From CAYMJK01 sp043101635 (GTDB taxonomy: Bacteria > Planctomycetota > Phycisphaerae > Phycisphaerales > UBA1924): a stretch of 27,117 nt of DNA. The stretch covers positions 1 to 27,117 of the forward strand of contig JBICIE010000033.1 in NCBI GenBank assembly GCA_043101635.1. The letters run 5' to 3'. This document shows, piece after piece, positions 1 to 8,117 of the stretch (its first letter is position 1; the number at the start of each line of letters is the position of its first letter). Made by a program: the position numbers and the translations under genes. The notes beneath the pieces were generated by a model. The model was not told where the DNA came from, searched no databases, and worked only from the letters and a program-made list of their open reading frames with translations.

Positions 1-72
1 GGGGGTGGGCTCCTCGAAGACCGTGGAGGGCTCCTCGAAGACGGGGGTGGGCTCCTCGAAGACGGGGGAGGG
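1..72. repeat. 21-bp tandem repeat at left edge
   Basis: Three 21-bp units (1-21, 22-42, 43-63) and a partial fourth share the core GGGCTCCTCGAAGAC. The period is seven codons. On the minus strand the units read as heptapeptides VFEEPTP, VFEEPST, VFEEPTP with G/C-rich third positions, and that frame stays open to the window edge. This may be the tail of a minus-strand gene leaving the window, but no convincing start is visible (TTG at 75 is possible). The plus-strand reading (GSSKTVE, GSSKTGV) runs into purL and ends inside it, so it is probably not coding. Confidence 0.75.
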
Positions 73-84
73 CAACTGTAACTC

Positions 85-100
85 CCGGCAGCGCTGCCGG
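85..100. repeat. Perfect 16-bp palindrome
   Basis: CCGGCAGCGCTGCCGG is fully self-complementary. It lies between the left-edge tandem repeat and purL. It could be a binding site or part of a hairpin; no T-tract follows on either strand. Confidence 0.5.
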
Positions 101-219
101 AAGACCCGGCCGCCGGTTCCCGGACCCGCGCAGCCGCCCGCGAGCCTTATGCGGACCCGCCGGCCCGCTGGCGACACCCGACTCCCGGCCCCCGACCCGC
201 CCCGGCTGTACCATCGCCC

Positions 220-3200
220 ATGCCAGCCACCATCGCCGTGCACCGCGTGGAAGTCGCTCTGAAGCCCGATATCGAGGATCCGCGGGCGGGGTCGCTGGTC
301 CGCGAGGCGCGGGAGATCGGCGCCCCCCTGCAGCGGGCGGCGGTGTCGCGGGTGTACCTGATCGAGGCGGAGCTGGATGAGGCCGAGCTGCAGCGCATCA
401 TCGATGAGCTGCTGGTGAATCCGGTGACGGAATCGGCCCTCGCAGGGGCCCGGCCCCGGCGCGGGACCGTGATCGAGGTGCATCCGCTGCCGGGGGTGAT
501 GGATCCGGCGGCGATCTCGGTGACCGAGGCGCTGCGGGACCTGATGGGTGTCGAGGCGACCGTCTCGACCGGGTGGCGGTACGACCTGGAGGGCGTGGAC
601 CGGGCCGAGGCGCAGCGGCTGGCCGAGCGGCTGCTGGCCAATCCGGTGATCCACGCGATCCACACCGAGCCGTTCACCCCCGAGCAGTTGCCGGCGGGGA
701 CGAGCTACACGCTGAAGATCACGCATGTGCCGCTGCGGGCCCTTGATGAGGGGGCGCTGAAGAAGCTGTCGCGCGAGGCGCACCTGTTCCTGAGCCTGGA
801 TGAGATGAAGGCGATCCAGGCGGAGTACCGGCGGCTGGGGCGGGAGCCGACGGACATCGAACTGGAGACGCTGGCGCAGACGTGGTCCGAGCACTGCGTG
901 CACAAGACGCTGAAGAGTCAGATCCGGTACAGGCAGGAAGGCGCTGGGGCGCTGGGGCACGGAGGGGAAGGCGCACAGACAAGCCAGGACAGGATCCGGT
1001 GGGCCGGGCGGGCCGGGCATGAAGTGCAGGCGGATGGCTCGATCGTCATCGACAACCTGCTGAAGCGCACGGTGGCCGCGGCGACGTTCGAGCTGATCGA
1101 TGAAGGGATTGACTGGACGCTGAGCGTCTTCGAGGACAACGCGGGGATCATCGCGTTCGATGAGGACACGGCGGTGTGCATCAAGGTGGAGACGCACAAT
1201 CATCCCTCGGCCATCGAGCCGTATGGCGGGGCGGCGACCGGGATCGGCGGGTGCATCCGCGACATCATCGGGACGGGGCTGGCGGCAAGGCCGATCTGCT
1301 CGACCGATGTCTTCTGCGTGGCCGATCCGCGCACGCCGCAGCAGGATGTACCGCAGGGCTGCCTGCATCCGCGGCGGATCCTGTCGCAGGTGGTTGCCGG
1401 CGTGCGCGACTATGGCAACCGCATGGGGATCCCCACGGTGAACGGGGCCGTGGTGTTCGACCAGCGGTTCATCGGCAACCCGCTGGTGTTCTGCGGGTGC
1501 GCAGGGGTGATGCCGCGGGAGCTAATCCACGGGCGGGCTCGCAAGGGCGACCGCATCATCGCGCTGGGCGGACGCACGGGACGCGATGGGATCCACGGGG
1601 CAACCTTCAGCAGCGCGGAATTGACCGATACCCACGCCGATGAGTTCAGCCACGCGGTGCAGATCGGCAACGCCGTGACGGAGAAGAAGGCGCTGGATGC
1701 CATCCTGCGGGCCCGCGATGCCGAGGGCGGCCCGCTGTTCAGCGCGATCACCGACTGCGGCGCTGGCGGCTTCAGCTCCGCGGTCGGCGAGATGGGGGAG
1801 AAGCTCGGCGCCGAGGTGCACCTGGAGCGGGCGCCCTTGAAGTACGACGGGCTGAGCTACACCGAGATCTGGATCAGCGAGGCCCAGGAGCGGATGGTGC
1901 TGGCCGTGCCGGAGGAGAACGTGCCGGCGCTGCAGGCGATCTGCGATGAAGAGGGCGTCGAGCTTGCGGAGCTTGGGACGTTCGGGACGCCGGGCGCTGA
2001 ACTCGTGCTGCACTATCACAGCGCCGAGGTCGGGCGCCTTTCCATGGCGTTCCTGCACGAGGGCCTGCCGAAGCTGGTGCGGGAAGCGGTGTGGAAGCCG
2101 GCGGCGGTGGCCGCGCCTGGGGTAGCTCCCCGGTCCCCGGGGGGCGGAACCGAAGGTGGCGCCCGGGTGACGCACCCCCCCCGGGACGGGGGGGGCACCC
2201 GGATTCCGGAAGCCCTGCCCGCGCTGCTGGCCCATCCGGATATCGCCAGCAAGCACTGGATCATCCGCCAGTATGACCACGAGGTGCAGGGGCGCACCGC
2301 GATCAAGCCGCTGGTCGGGCCGCTGGGACGCGGGCCGGGCGATGCCGCGGTGGTGGAACCTGTGCCAGGATCAGGGCGCGGTCTGGCGATCGCGTCGGGC
2401 CTGCAGATCGGCCCCGGCGACCCGCGCGCTGGCGGCGACCCCTACGAACTGGCGCTGGCGGGCATCGACGAATGCGTGCGCAATCTCGTGTGCGTGGGGG
2501 CCGATCCGGATCGCATCGCGATCCTCGACAACTTCTGCTGGCCGGGTGTCGATGATCCCGAGAGCCTCGGCGCGCTGGTGCGGGCTGCCGAGGGCTGCTA
2601 CGACGGCGCCAAGGCGTACCGCGCGCCGTTCGTGAGCGGCAAGGATTCGCTCAACAACCAGTTCACGACCGAGGATGGGCGCACCATCCGCATCCCGCCG
2701 ACACTGCTGATCACCGGCATGGGGATCGTGCCGGAAATTGCCCGCGCGGTGACGATGGATGCCAAACGCCCGGGCTCAGCGCTCATCCTCGTCGGCGCCA
2801 CGCAGGCTGCCCTGAGCGGTTCGCGATGGGCGCAGTTGGGCGCCGACGGGTACCCCCCCACTCCGTGGGGGGCGAGTTCATCGAGCGGTCCCGGCGCCGA
2901 GGCCCCCCCAGCCAGTGGGGCGGTACCCCAGGTCGACCTGCTCGCCGGCCCCGCCGCCGCCCGGGCTGTCGCCGCGCTCATCCGGCGCGGCATGGTCCGC
3001 AGCGCCCACGACATCTCCGATGGCGGCGCGCTGTGCGCCGCGGCCGAAATGCTCATCGCCGGCTCGACCGTCGAAGCCCCGATCGGCGCCGAGATCGACC
3101 TGGCGCACGTCCACGATGACCCGATCGCCGCGGCCTTCGGGGAATCTCCCTCGCGCTACCTGCTGGAGGTCGACGCTGCGCGCGCCGATGAGGCGATCGC

Positions 3201-3339
3201 CCTGCTCGGCGATGTCCCGGCCGTCCGGATCGGCGCGCTCACCAGCGACGGACGCCTGCGCGTGCGCGCCCCCGGCGCCGATGCGACCTTCGAGGTCGAG
3301 GCCCTTGCCAGCGCATGGCGGGCGCCGCTGGACTGGTGA
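220..3339 (+). CDS. purL: Phosphoribosylformylglycinamidine synthase, synthetase subunit PurL
   Basis: Converts FGAR to FGAM with ATP and ammonia in cytoplasmic purine synthesis. At 1039 aa it lacks the C-terminal glutaminase of the large enzyme, so a separate PurQ is expected. Residues ~5-80 and ~85-160 are two PurS-like halves, each ending in an ANPV/VNPV-type segment; they suggest a built-in PurS dimer. The linker leads into TWSEHCVHKT (~224), then the ATP-site segment KVETHNHPSAIEPYGGAATG, then SGKDSLNN (~806) and SAHDISDGGALC (~927) of the second half. Three low-complexity stretches look inserted in frame: ~240-270, ~630-662 and ~877-905, the last two carrying strong DNA palindromes. ATG 220 lacks a clear Shine-Dalgarno sequence, but it starts the first PurS-like half. 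The VOC gene follows 25 bp downstream. Confidence 0.95.
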   Translation: MPATIAVHRVEVALKPDIEDPRAGSLVREAREIGAPLQRAAVSRVYLIEAELDEAELQRIIDELLVNPVTESALAGARPRRGTVIEVHPLPGVMDPAAISVTEALRDLMGVEATVSTGWRYDLEGVDRAEAQRLAERLLANPVIHAIHTEPFTPEQLPAGTSYTLKITHVPLRALDEGALKKLSREAHLFLSLDEMKAIQAEYRRLGREPTDIELETLAQTWSEHCVHKTLKSQIRYRQEGAGALGHGGEGAQTSQDRIRWAGRAGHEVQADGSIVIDNLLKRTVAAATFELIDEGIDWTLSVFEDNAGIIAFDEDTAVCIKVETHNHPSAIEPYGGAATGIGGCIRDIIGTGLAARPICSTDVFCVADPRTPQQDVPQGCLHPRRILSQVVAGVRDYGNRMGIPTVNGAVVFDQRFIGNPLVFCGCAGVMPRELIHGRARKGDRIIALGGRTGRDGIHGATFSSAELTDTHADEFSHAVQIGNAVTEKKALDAILRARDAEGGPLFSAITDCGAGGFSSAVGEMGEKLGAEVHLERAPLKYDGLSYTEIWISEAQERMVLAVPEENVPALQAICDEEGVELAELGTFGTPGAELVLHYHSAEVGRLSMAFLHEGLPKLVREAVWKPAAVAAPGVAPRSPGGGTEGGARVTHPPRDGGGTRIPEALPALLAHPDIASKHWIIRQYDHEVQGRTAIKPLVGPLGRGPGDAAVVEPVPGSGRGLAIASGLQIGPGDPRAGGDPYELALAGIDECVRNLVCVGADPDRIAILDNFCWPGVDDPESLGALVRAAEGCYDGAKAYRAPFVSGKDSLNNQFTTEDGRTIRIPPTLLITGMGIVPEIARAVTMDAKRPGSALILVGATQAALSGSRWAQLGADGYPPTPWGASSSSGPGAEAPPASGAVPQVDLLAGPAAARAVAALIRRGMVRSAHDISDGGALCAAAEMLIAGSTVEAPIGAEIDLAHVHDDPIAAAFGESPSRYLLEVDAARADEAIALLGDVPAVRIGALTSDGRLRVRAPGADATFEVEALASAWRAPLDW
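2108..2205. repeat. GC hairpin insertion within purL
   Basis: This in-frame Gly/Pro/Arg-rich stretch (PurL residues ~630-662) has no counterpart in the conserved PurL core. Its centre, 2163-2202, is a hairpin: CCGGGTG (2163-2169) pairs with CACCCGG (2196-2202), and eight C (2175-2182) face eight G (2188-2195) around a GGGAC loop. It lies between the two synthetase halves, where extra residues are likely tolerated. Confidence 0.55.
2848..2935. repeat. Palindromic element inserted in frame in purL
   Basis: The left end (2848-2872) is a 25-bp hairpin sequence, GGGTACC followed by a C-run, CACTCCGTG and a G-run. It is identical to 16129-16153 inside ligD. The right end (about 2916-2935) is a diverged inverted copy finishing in GGCGGTACCCC. 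The element adds about 29 residues (GYPPTPWGA and following) between two conserved PurL segments and keeps the frame. Confidence 0.7.
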
Positions 3340-3364
3340 TCGGCGCCTCCCGAAAGGACCAGCG

Positions 3365-3727
3365 ATGATCTGCGGCGGCAACGCGGCCGTCTTTGTCCGC
3401 GACATGGACCGCGCTGTGGCCTTCTACAGCGAGACGCTCGGCCTCAAACTGCGCAATCGCTACGGCGATGAGTGGGCCGAGATCGATGCCGGGGGCCTCG
3501 CCATCGGCCTGCACCCGCCCAGCGCCGCCGGCCCCGAACCGGGGGCGGCCGGCGCCATCCAGATCGGCCTGAACGTCACCGAGCCCATCGCGGCAGTCAT
3601 GAAGATCCTTCAATCCCGGGGCGTGGCGTTCCGCGGGCCCGTGGTCGACGATGGCCCGGTCAAGCTTGCCTTCTTTGCCGACCCCGATGGCAACCCGCTG
3701 TATCTGTGCGAAGTCGGGCACGAGTAG
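3365..3727 (+). CDS. VOC (glyoxalase/bleomycin-resistance fold) protein
   Basis: A 120-aa single-domain protein of the vicinal oxygen chelate superfamily. The first beta-alpha-beta module has NAAVFVRDMDRAVAFYSETL (5-24), with the FY..LG pattern typical of VOC proteins. The second ends FFADPDGNPLYLCE (~103-116), whose last Glu is a usual metal ligand. GLHPP may contribute a His. Substrate cannot be told from sequence: glyoxalase-like, dioxygenase-like or binding roles are all possible. The ATG is preceded by AAGGA at a good distance and lies 25 bp after purL, so co-transcription is likely without implying a purine role. Confidence 0.85.
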   Translation: MICGGNAAVFVRDMDRAVAFYSETLGLKLRNRYGDEWAEIDAGGLAIGLHPPSAAGPEPGAAGAIQIGLNVTEPIAAVMKILQSRGVAFRGPVVDDGPVKLAFFADPDGNPLYLCEVGHE

Positions 3728-3765
3728 GCCGATGTCCAGGCCTTTCCCCACGGCACGTTCTGTGG

Positions 3766-3771
3766 TACACT
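3766..3771 (+). promoter_or_regulatory. Possible -10 element (TGG-TACACT)
   Basis: TACACT preceded by TGG resembles an extended -10 in the 93-bp gap before the FAD oxidoreductase gene. No convincing -35 lies 16-18 bp upstream (TTTCCC at 3743). It would give a leader of about 45 nt. Confidence 0.3.
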
Positions 3772-3820
3772 GCGCGCACAGCGGCGTCCCGCCGATGCGC
3801 GGGACCCCGGGGGGAGAGTC

Positions 3821-5215
3821 TTGGTCGAGTCGTCGGATGTCCTGATTCTCGGCGCCGGCTTCACCGGTCTTGCCGCGGCGTGGGCCCTCGGCGACCGCGC
3901 CATCATCGTCGAGCGCGAGGATCGCCCGGGCGGCGTGGTGCGCAGCGAGCGCATCGGCGACTACTGGTTCGATCACGTCGTGCACCTGCTGTACTTTCAG
4001 GATCCGGACACGGAACGCCGGATTCGGGGTCTGCTGGGCGAGACGCTGGCGCCCTGCCCGCCGCGGGCCTGGGTTGAGACGGCGCGCGGCACGGCCCGCT
4101 TTCCGCTGCAACTGCACCTCGGCGACCTCGACACCGAGACCTGTGTGCGCTGCTGCCGCGAGATCGCCGAACTGACCTACGCCCCACCGGCCGAGGCGCC
4201 GGCCAACTTCGAGCAGATGCTGCTCCGCACCTTCGGCCCGACCCTGTGCGAGACCTTCCTGTTCCCCTACAACCGCAAGATGTGGCAGCGACCGCTGCGC
4301 GACCTGGCGCCCTCCGGCTTCACCTGGAACATCGCGATGCCGGATCTGGATCGCGTGCTGCGCGGCGCCATCGCGCCGGACTTCGACAGCGGTTCGTACA
4401 ACGCCGCCGGCTGGTATCCGCGCCCGCCCGCCGGGGCGCCGGTGCGCGGCATGGAGGTCGTCTCGCGGGCGATCGCCGGACAGGCCGCCGACCTGCGCCT
4501 GCGCCACCGCGTGCGGTCCATCGATCTCGACCGGCGCATTGTCGAAGTCGAGCGCACCGGCAGTGATGGCGGCGCCTCGATCACGAAGCTGCGCTACCGG
4601 GATGACCTGCTGTCGACGATCCCGCTGCCCGCCCTCATCGGCCTGTGCGAGCAGGCGCCGGTGGATCTCAAGACGCGGTGCGCCGGCCTGCTGCGCAATC
4701 GCGTGCTCTCGGTGCTGCTGGCAATCGAGGGGCCCCGCCCCGAAGCTCCGGGGCACTGGCGCTATTACGCCGACGAGTCGCTGATCTTCACGCGCCTCAT
4801 CTTCCTGCACGAGTTCGACGCCATGTGCGCCCCGCCGGAGGGCTGGAGCTTGCTGGTCGAGATCCCGCAGCCCGCCGAGCAGCCGATGCCAGACGCCGAG
4901 GCGCTTCTGCAGCGCGTCATCGCCGACGCCCGGTGCGCCGGGGCCATCGATGGCGGCTCGCACGTCGCGCATCGCGCCATCGTCCCGATCGATCCGGCCT
5001 ACGTCGTGTTTCGGCCCGAGAGCCAGCCCGTCATCGCCGACGCCAGGGCGTTCTGCGACGCGTGGGGCGTCAGTTCGCTGGGCCGCTACGGCGCCTGGGA
5101 GTACTGCGGCATGTCCAAGTGTCTCCACGACGGCTTTGCCTGGGCCGAGTCCCTCAGCAGGCCTGAGCCGCCGGCGCCCGAGGTCCCGGCCCGCCGGGCA
5201 GGGGTCACCCGATGA
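3821..5215 (+). CDS. FAD-dependent oxidoreductase, amine-oxidase/protoporphyrinogen-oxidase-like
   Basis: A 464-aa flavoprotein. Residues 7-35 form the dinucleotide-binding fold (LILGAGFTGLAAAWAL, then IIVEREDRPGG). PYNRKMW (~148-154) matches a motif of the COG1232/UDP-galactopyranose-mutase-like group. The C-terminus has the FAD-contacting pattern GRYGAWEYCGMSKCLHDGFA. The start is TTG at 3821, preceded by GGGGAG and followed at once by the Rossmann strand. The stop overlaps the ATG of the next gene (ATGA at 5212), so the two are translationally coupled. Because that partner is a lipid-carrier sugar-phosphate transferase, a role in surface-polysaccharide sugar modification seems more likely than heme synthesis; this is inference from context. 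Confidence 0.85.
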   Translation: MVESSDVLILGAGFTGLAAAWALGDRAIIVEREDRPGGVVRSERIGDYWFDHVVHLLYFQDPDTERRIRGLLGETLAPCPPRAWVETARGTARFPLQLHLGDLDTETCVRCCREIAELTYAPPAEAPANFEQMLLRTFGPTLCETFLFPYNRKMWQRPLRDLAPSGFTWNIAMPDLDRVLRGAIAPDFDSGSYNAAGWYPRPPAGAPVRGMEVVSRAIAGQAADLRLRHRVRSIDLDRRIVEVERTGSDGGASITKLRYRDDLLSTIPLPALIGLCEQAPVDLKTRCAGLLRNRVLSVLLAIEGPRPEAPGHWRYYADESLIFTRLIFLHEFDAMCAPPEGWSLLVEIPQPAEQPMPDAEALLQRVIADARCAGAIDGGSHVAHRAIVPIDPAYVVFRPESQPVIADARAFCDAWGVSSLGRYGAWEYCGMSKCLHDGFAWAESLSRPEPPAPEVPARRAGVTR

Positions 5216-6273
5216 ACTGGGCGCCCGCCGCGCTGGGCGCCGCCGTGGCGTTCGCGGTCGGAGCCCTGGCCACCGCGCTGGTGGCAATGCTGGCGCGCCG
5301 TATGGGGCTGGTGGCGAAGCCCAATCCGATCGTGCCGCAGCACACACGTCCGGTGGCCCACCTCGGGGGCCTCGGTCTGGCGCTCGGGCTGGGGGCCGGC
5401 GCTGCGGCCGTGTGGCTCACCGGTGGGGCCAGCGGGATACAGGCAGGACTGTGGGGCTCGGCGGCCGCCTTCGTGGTCGTGGGGGCGATCGATGATGTCG
5501 TCGCGTTCGGGGCCGCGGCGAAGTTCGGGCTTCAGTTGCTCGTCGCGATCGGCGCAGTCGCCCTGGGCGTGTGGGCCCCACTGACCGGTGTGCAGTTGCT
5601 CGATCAGGGCCTGGCCGCCTTCTGGATCCTGATGCTGGTCAACGCGTTCAACTTCGTCGACGTCTGCGACGGACTGCTGGCGACGGTCACGTTCGTCGCC
5701 ATGTCGACGCTGGCGATTGCTGCGCCGGTGACCGTTCCGGTCGCCCTGCCGGCGGCAGGAGCGTGCGCCGGGTTCCTGGTCTTCAACCGTCCGCCTGCAT
5801 CCATCTTCATGGGCGACGCCGGCAGCCACCTGCTCGGCTTCCTCAGCGCAGCCCTGACGCTCGCCGTCGCGCGCGAGATCCCGCCGCCGGCCCTCGCGAT
5901 GGGCGCCGGCGCCCTGCTGGTAGGCGTGCCACTCTTTGAACTGGTCTTCCTGACGGCCGTCCGGCTGCACAAGGGGCTTCCCTGGTGGAAGGGCAGCCCG
6001 GATCACTTCGCCCTCCGTTTGCAGGCCGCCGGGCTGACGCGCGCGCAAACCGATCTTGTCGCGGCAGGCGCCGGAGCGCTCTGCGGCGCCGGAGCCATTG
6101 CGCTGATTCACGTAGAGCATGTCGCTACCCCCTTCGTGGTGGCCGTCAGCGCGTGCGCCGCCGCCGCCATCGCGGCAGTCCTGCTGCTGCGATGGGAGGT
6201 TCAGCCCCGAGCGGCGGCTGCCAGCGGACCTGGTCCGCAGGCCGCGCCTGCCTCTTCGGCTCACTACCCTTGA
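5212..6273 (+). CDS. Polyprenyl-phosphate sugar-1-phosphate transferase (WecA/MraY family)
   Basis: A 353-aa, roughly ten-helix inner-membrane enzyme of glycosyltransferase family 4. It would move a (probably N-acetylated) sugar-1-phosphate from UDP-sugar to undecaprenyl phosphate, starting a surface glycan. Family motifs are present: AIDDVVAFGAAAKFGLQ (the DD pair), NAFNFVDVCDGLL (compare NxxNxxDGxDGL), FMGDAGSHLLG (MGDxGSxxLG) and KGSPDHFALRL (compare the HxxHHR loop). The PQHTRPVAHLGG start is also typical. The usual double His of the cytoplasmic loop is reduced to one. MraY itself normally sits in the mur/fts cluster, so a WecA/TagO-like role is preferred. It overlaps the upstream oxidoreductase gene by 4 bp. 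Confidence 0.9.
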   Translation: MNWAPAALGAAVAFAVGALATALVAMLARRMGLVAKPNPIVPQHTRPVAHLGGLGLALGLGAGAAAVWLTGGASGIQAGLWGSAAAFVVVGAIDDVVAFGAAAKFGLQLLVAIGAVALGVWAPLTGVQLLDQGLAAFWILMLVNAFNFVDVCDGLLATVTFVAMSTLAIAAPVTVPVALPAAGACAGFLVFNRPPASIFMGDAGSHLLGFLSAALTLAVAREIPPPALAMGAGALLVGVPLFELVFLTAVRLHKGLPWWKGSPDHFALRLQAAGLTRAQTDLVAAGAGALCGAGAIALIHVEHVATPFVVAVSACAAAAIAAVLLLRWEVQPRAAAASGPGPQAAPASSAHYP

Positions 6274-6308
6274 GCATCCGGAGGCGCCGGCAAGGCGAAC
6301 CGGCTGAT

Positions 6309-8093
6309 ATGACGGCACGCGACCCACATCCCGGCCCGCTCGGCGGCATCGTGCACAGCTACCAGCGGTACGACCCGGCCAGCTTTCCCTCGCCGACGAA
6401 GCCGCCGCCGGATGTCGCCTCCGCGGCGATGGAGCACATGCTGCGCTTCGGCTCGGCCCGGCGGCTGACGCCGGAGGAGCTTGCCGAGGCGATCGAGATC
6501 GACCCGTCCCAGATCGCCGGCCTCGGGCCGAGCATCGACTCACTGATCGCGATGCTGGAGGAGCGCAAGCGACGCATCCTCGAGACCTACGAGACCCGGG
6601 CAGCCCTGGAAGACGCCGGCGAGCGATTCGGCCAGCGGGCCAGCAAGGCCGACCCGCCGCGGGAGTTGGCGGACCTCTACAAGCGCGCCGTGCGCCACGA
6701 GCAGCTTCGCGATCTGGAGACGCTGTATCACCTCACGCCCACGGGCGCGCGCTTCGGGCGCGATCTCATGGGCGTGATCAAGGCCCTCGGCGAGAAGTAC
6801 CATGTCGAGCAGCTTGACGCCACGTACCACTTCACCGGTCGCGAGCCGATGGACACGCCCAGGGCCCTTGAGATCAAGGAAGAGCTCGAGACCATCGACC
6901 GCCTGCTGGAGCAGCTGCGCGAGGCCCGCAAGAACGCGAAGATCGCCGTGATTGACATGGAGGCCCTGGCCCGGTTTGCCGAGACCGCCGACATGGAGCA
7001 GCTCGAAGGCCTGCGCAAGCAGGTCGAGGACTACCTGCGCCAGATGGCCGAGGCCCAGGGCGTCGAGCAGGAAGCCGGCGGCGAGTACCGCCTCTCCCCA
7101 AAGGCCTACCGGCTCTTTCAGAGCAAGATCCTCAGCGAGATCTTCGCCGATCTGGAGGCCTCGCGCAGCGGCCGACACACCGGCCCCGTGCTCGGCGAGG
7201 GCGCCGTTGAAGCCACTAAGACGCGCCCGTACGAGTTCGGGGACTCGCCGGCGCACATGGATGTGGCGCAGACGATGGTGAATGCGGTTGCGAGGCAGAC
7301 GAGACGAAGAGACGAAGAGACGGAGAGACGAAGTGAAGAAGAGGCGTTCACTCGCAGCGCGCACTCCGTCTCTTCGTCTCTCCGTCTCTCCGTCTCTCTC
7401 TCCGATGTAGAGATCCACCACACCCGCAACACGCCGCGCTGCGCCAGCGTCGTCATCCTCGACATGAGCGGGTCGATGCGCTATGGCGGCCAGTACATCA
7501 ACGCCAAGCGCATGGCCCTTGCGCTCGACGGGCTCATCCGGCGCGAGTATCCCGGCGACTACCTTCAGTTCATCGAGATGTACTCGATCGCCAAGATTCG
7601 GCATATCGCCGACGTGCCCTCGCTCATGCCAAAGCCGGTGACCATTTACGACCCGGTGGTGCGCCTCAAGGCCGACATGAGCGATCCGGACATCACCGAG
7701 TGGCAGATCCCGCCGCACTTCACCAACATCCAGCACGGCCTGCGCCTGTCGCGCCAGCTTCTGGCAGCGCAGGACACCCCCAACCGGCAGGTCACGCTGC
7801 TCACCGACGGCCTGCCCACCGCCCACTTCGAAGATGAGCTGCTCTACCTGCTCTACCCCGCCGACCCGCGCACGGAGGAGGCGACCATGCGCGAGGCCCT
7901 CGCCTGCGCCCGCGAGGGGCTCACGATCAACATCTTCCTGTTGCCAAGCTGGAGCCAGTCGTCGGAGGACATCCAGTTCGCCCAGCATGTCGCCGAGGCC
8001 ACCGGCGGTCGCGTCTTCTTCACCGCCGGCGATGATGTCGACCGGTTCGTGCTGTGGGACTACGTGGCGGGAAGGCGAAAGCTGCTGGGGTAG
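6309..8093 (+). CDS. von Willebrand factor A domain protein
   Basis: A 594-aa protein, probably cytoplasmic, with no signal peptide. Residues 1-320 are mostly charged helices, including a coiled-coil-like part around 190-250. The C-terminal VWA domain has a complete MIDAS motif, DMSGSMR (Asp385), and LLTDG (~500), so it likely binds a divalent metal and a protein partner. Such proteins often work with a MoxR-type AAA+ ATPase, but none is in the window. ATG 6309 is chosen because the longer frame runs into the upstream transferase gene. Residues ~330-365 come from an inverted GAGACGAAG-type repeat and form an Arg/Glu then Ser/Leu-rich patch just before the VWA fold. Partner and process are unknown. 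Confidence 0.85.
   Translation: MTARDPHPGPLGGIVHSYQRYDPASFPSPTKPPPDVASAAMEHMLRFGSARRLTPEELAEAIEIDPSQIAGLGPSIDSLIAMLEERKRRILETYETRAALEDAGERFGQRASKADPPRELADLYKRAVRHEQLRDLETLYHLTPTGARFGRDLMGVIKALGEKYHVEQLDATYHFTGREPMDTPRALEIKEELETIDRLLEQLREARKNAKIAVIDMEALARFAETADMEQLEGLRKQVEDYLRQMAEAQGVEQEAGGEYRLSPKAYRLFQSKILSEIFADLEASRSGRHTGPVLGEGAVEATKTRPYEFGDSPAHMDVAQTMVNAVARQTRRRDEETERRSEEEAFTRSAHSVSSSLRLSVSLSDVEIHHTRNTPRCASVVILDMSGSMRYGGQYINAKRMALALDGLIRREYPGDYLQFIEMYSIAKIRHIADVPSLMPKPVTIYDPVVRLKADMSDPDITEWQIPPHFTNIQHGLRLSRQLLAAQDTPNRQVTLLTDGLPTAHFEDELLYLLYPADPRTEEATMREALACAREGLTINIFLLPSWSQSSEDIQFAQHVAEATGGRVFFTAGDDVDRFVLWDYVAGRRKLLG
7298..7403. repeat. Inverted GAGACGAAG microsatellite array inside the VWA gene
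   Basis: The left arm (7298-7333) is built from GAGACGAAGAGACGGAGAGA-type units. The right arm (about 7363-7403) is the inverted version, CTCCGTCTCTTCGTCTCTCC and following. About 30 bp separates the arms. The whole stretch is read in frame as residues ~330-365. Its composition is unlike the rest of the gene. Confidence 0.85.
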
Positions 8094-8117
8094 GTGGCAG
8101 GAGTCGGACGCTGGCGC

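Noticed and set aside
3239..5347. Long minus-strand open frame (702 codons) across the VOC, FAD and transferase genes
   Set aside because: It lies opposite three well-supported plus-strand genes, has no recognisable domain and an Arg/Gly/Ala-rich composition typical of antisense frames in GC-rich DNA.
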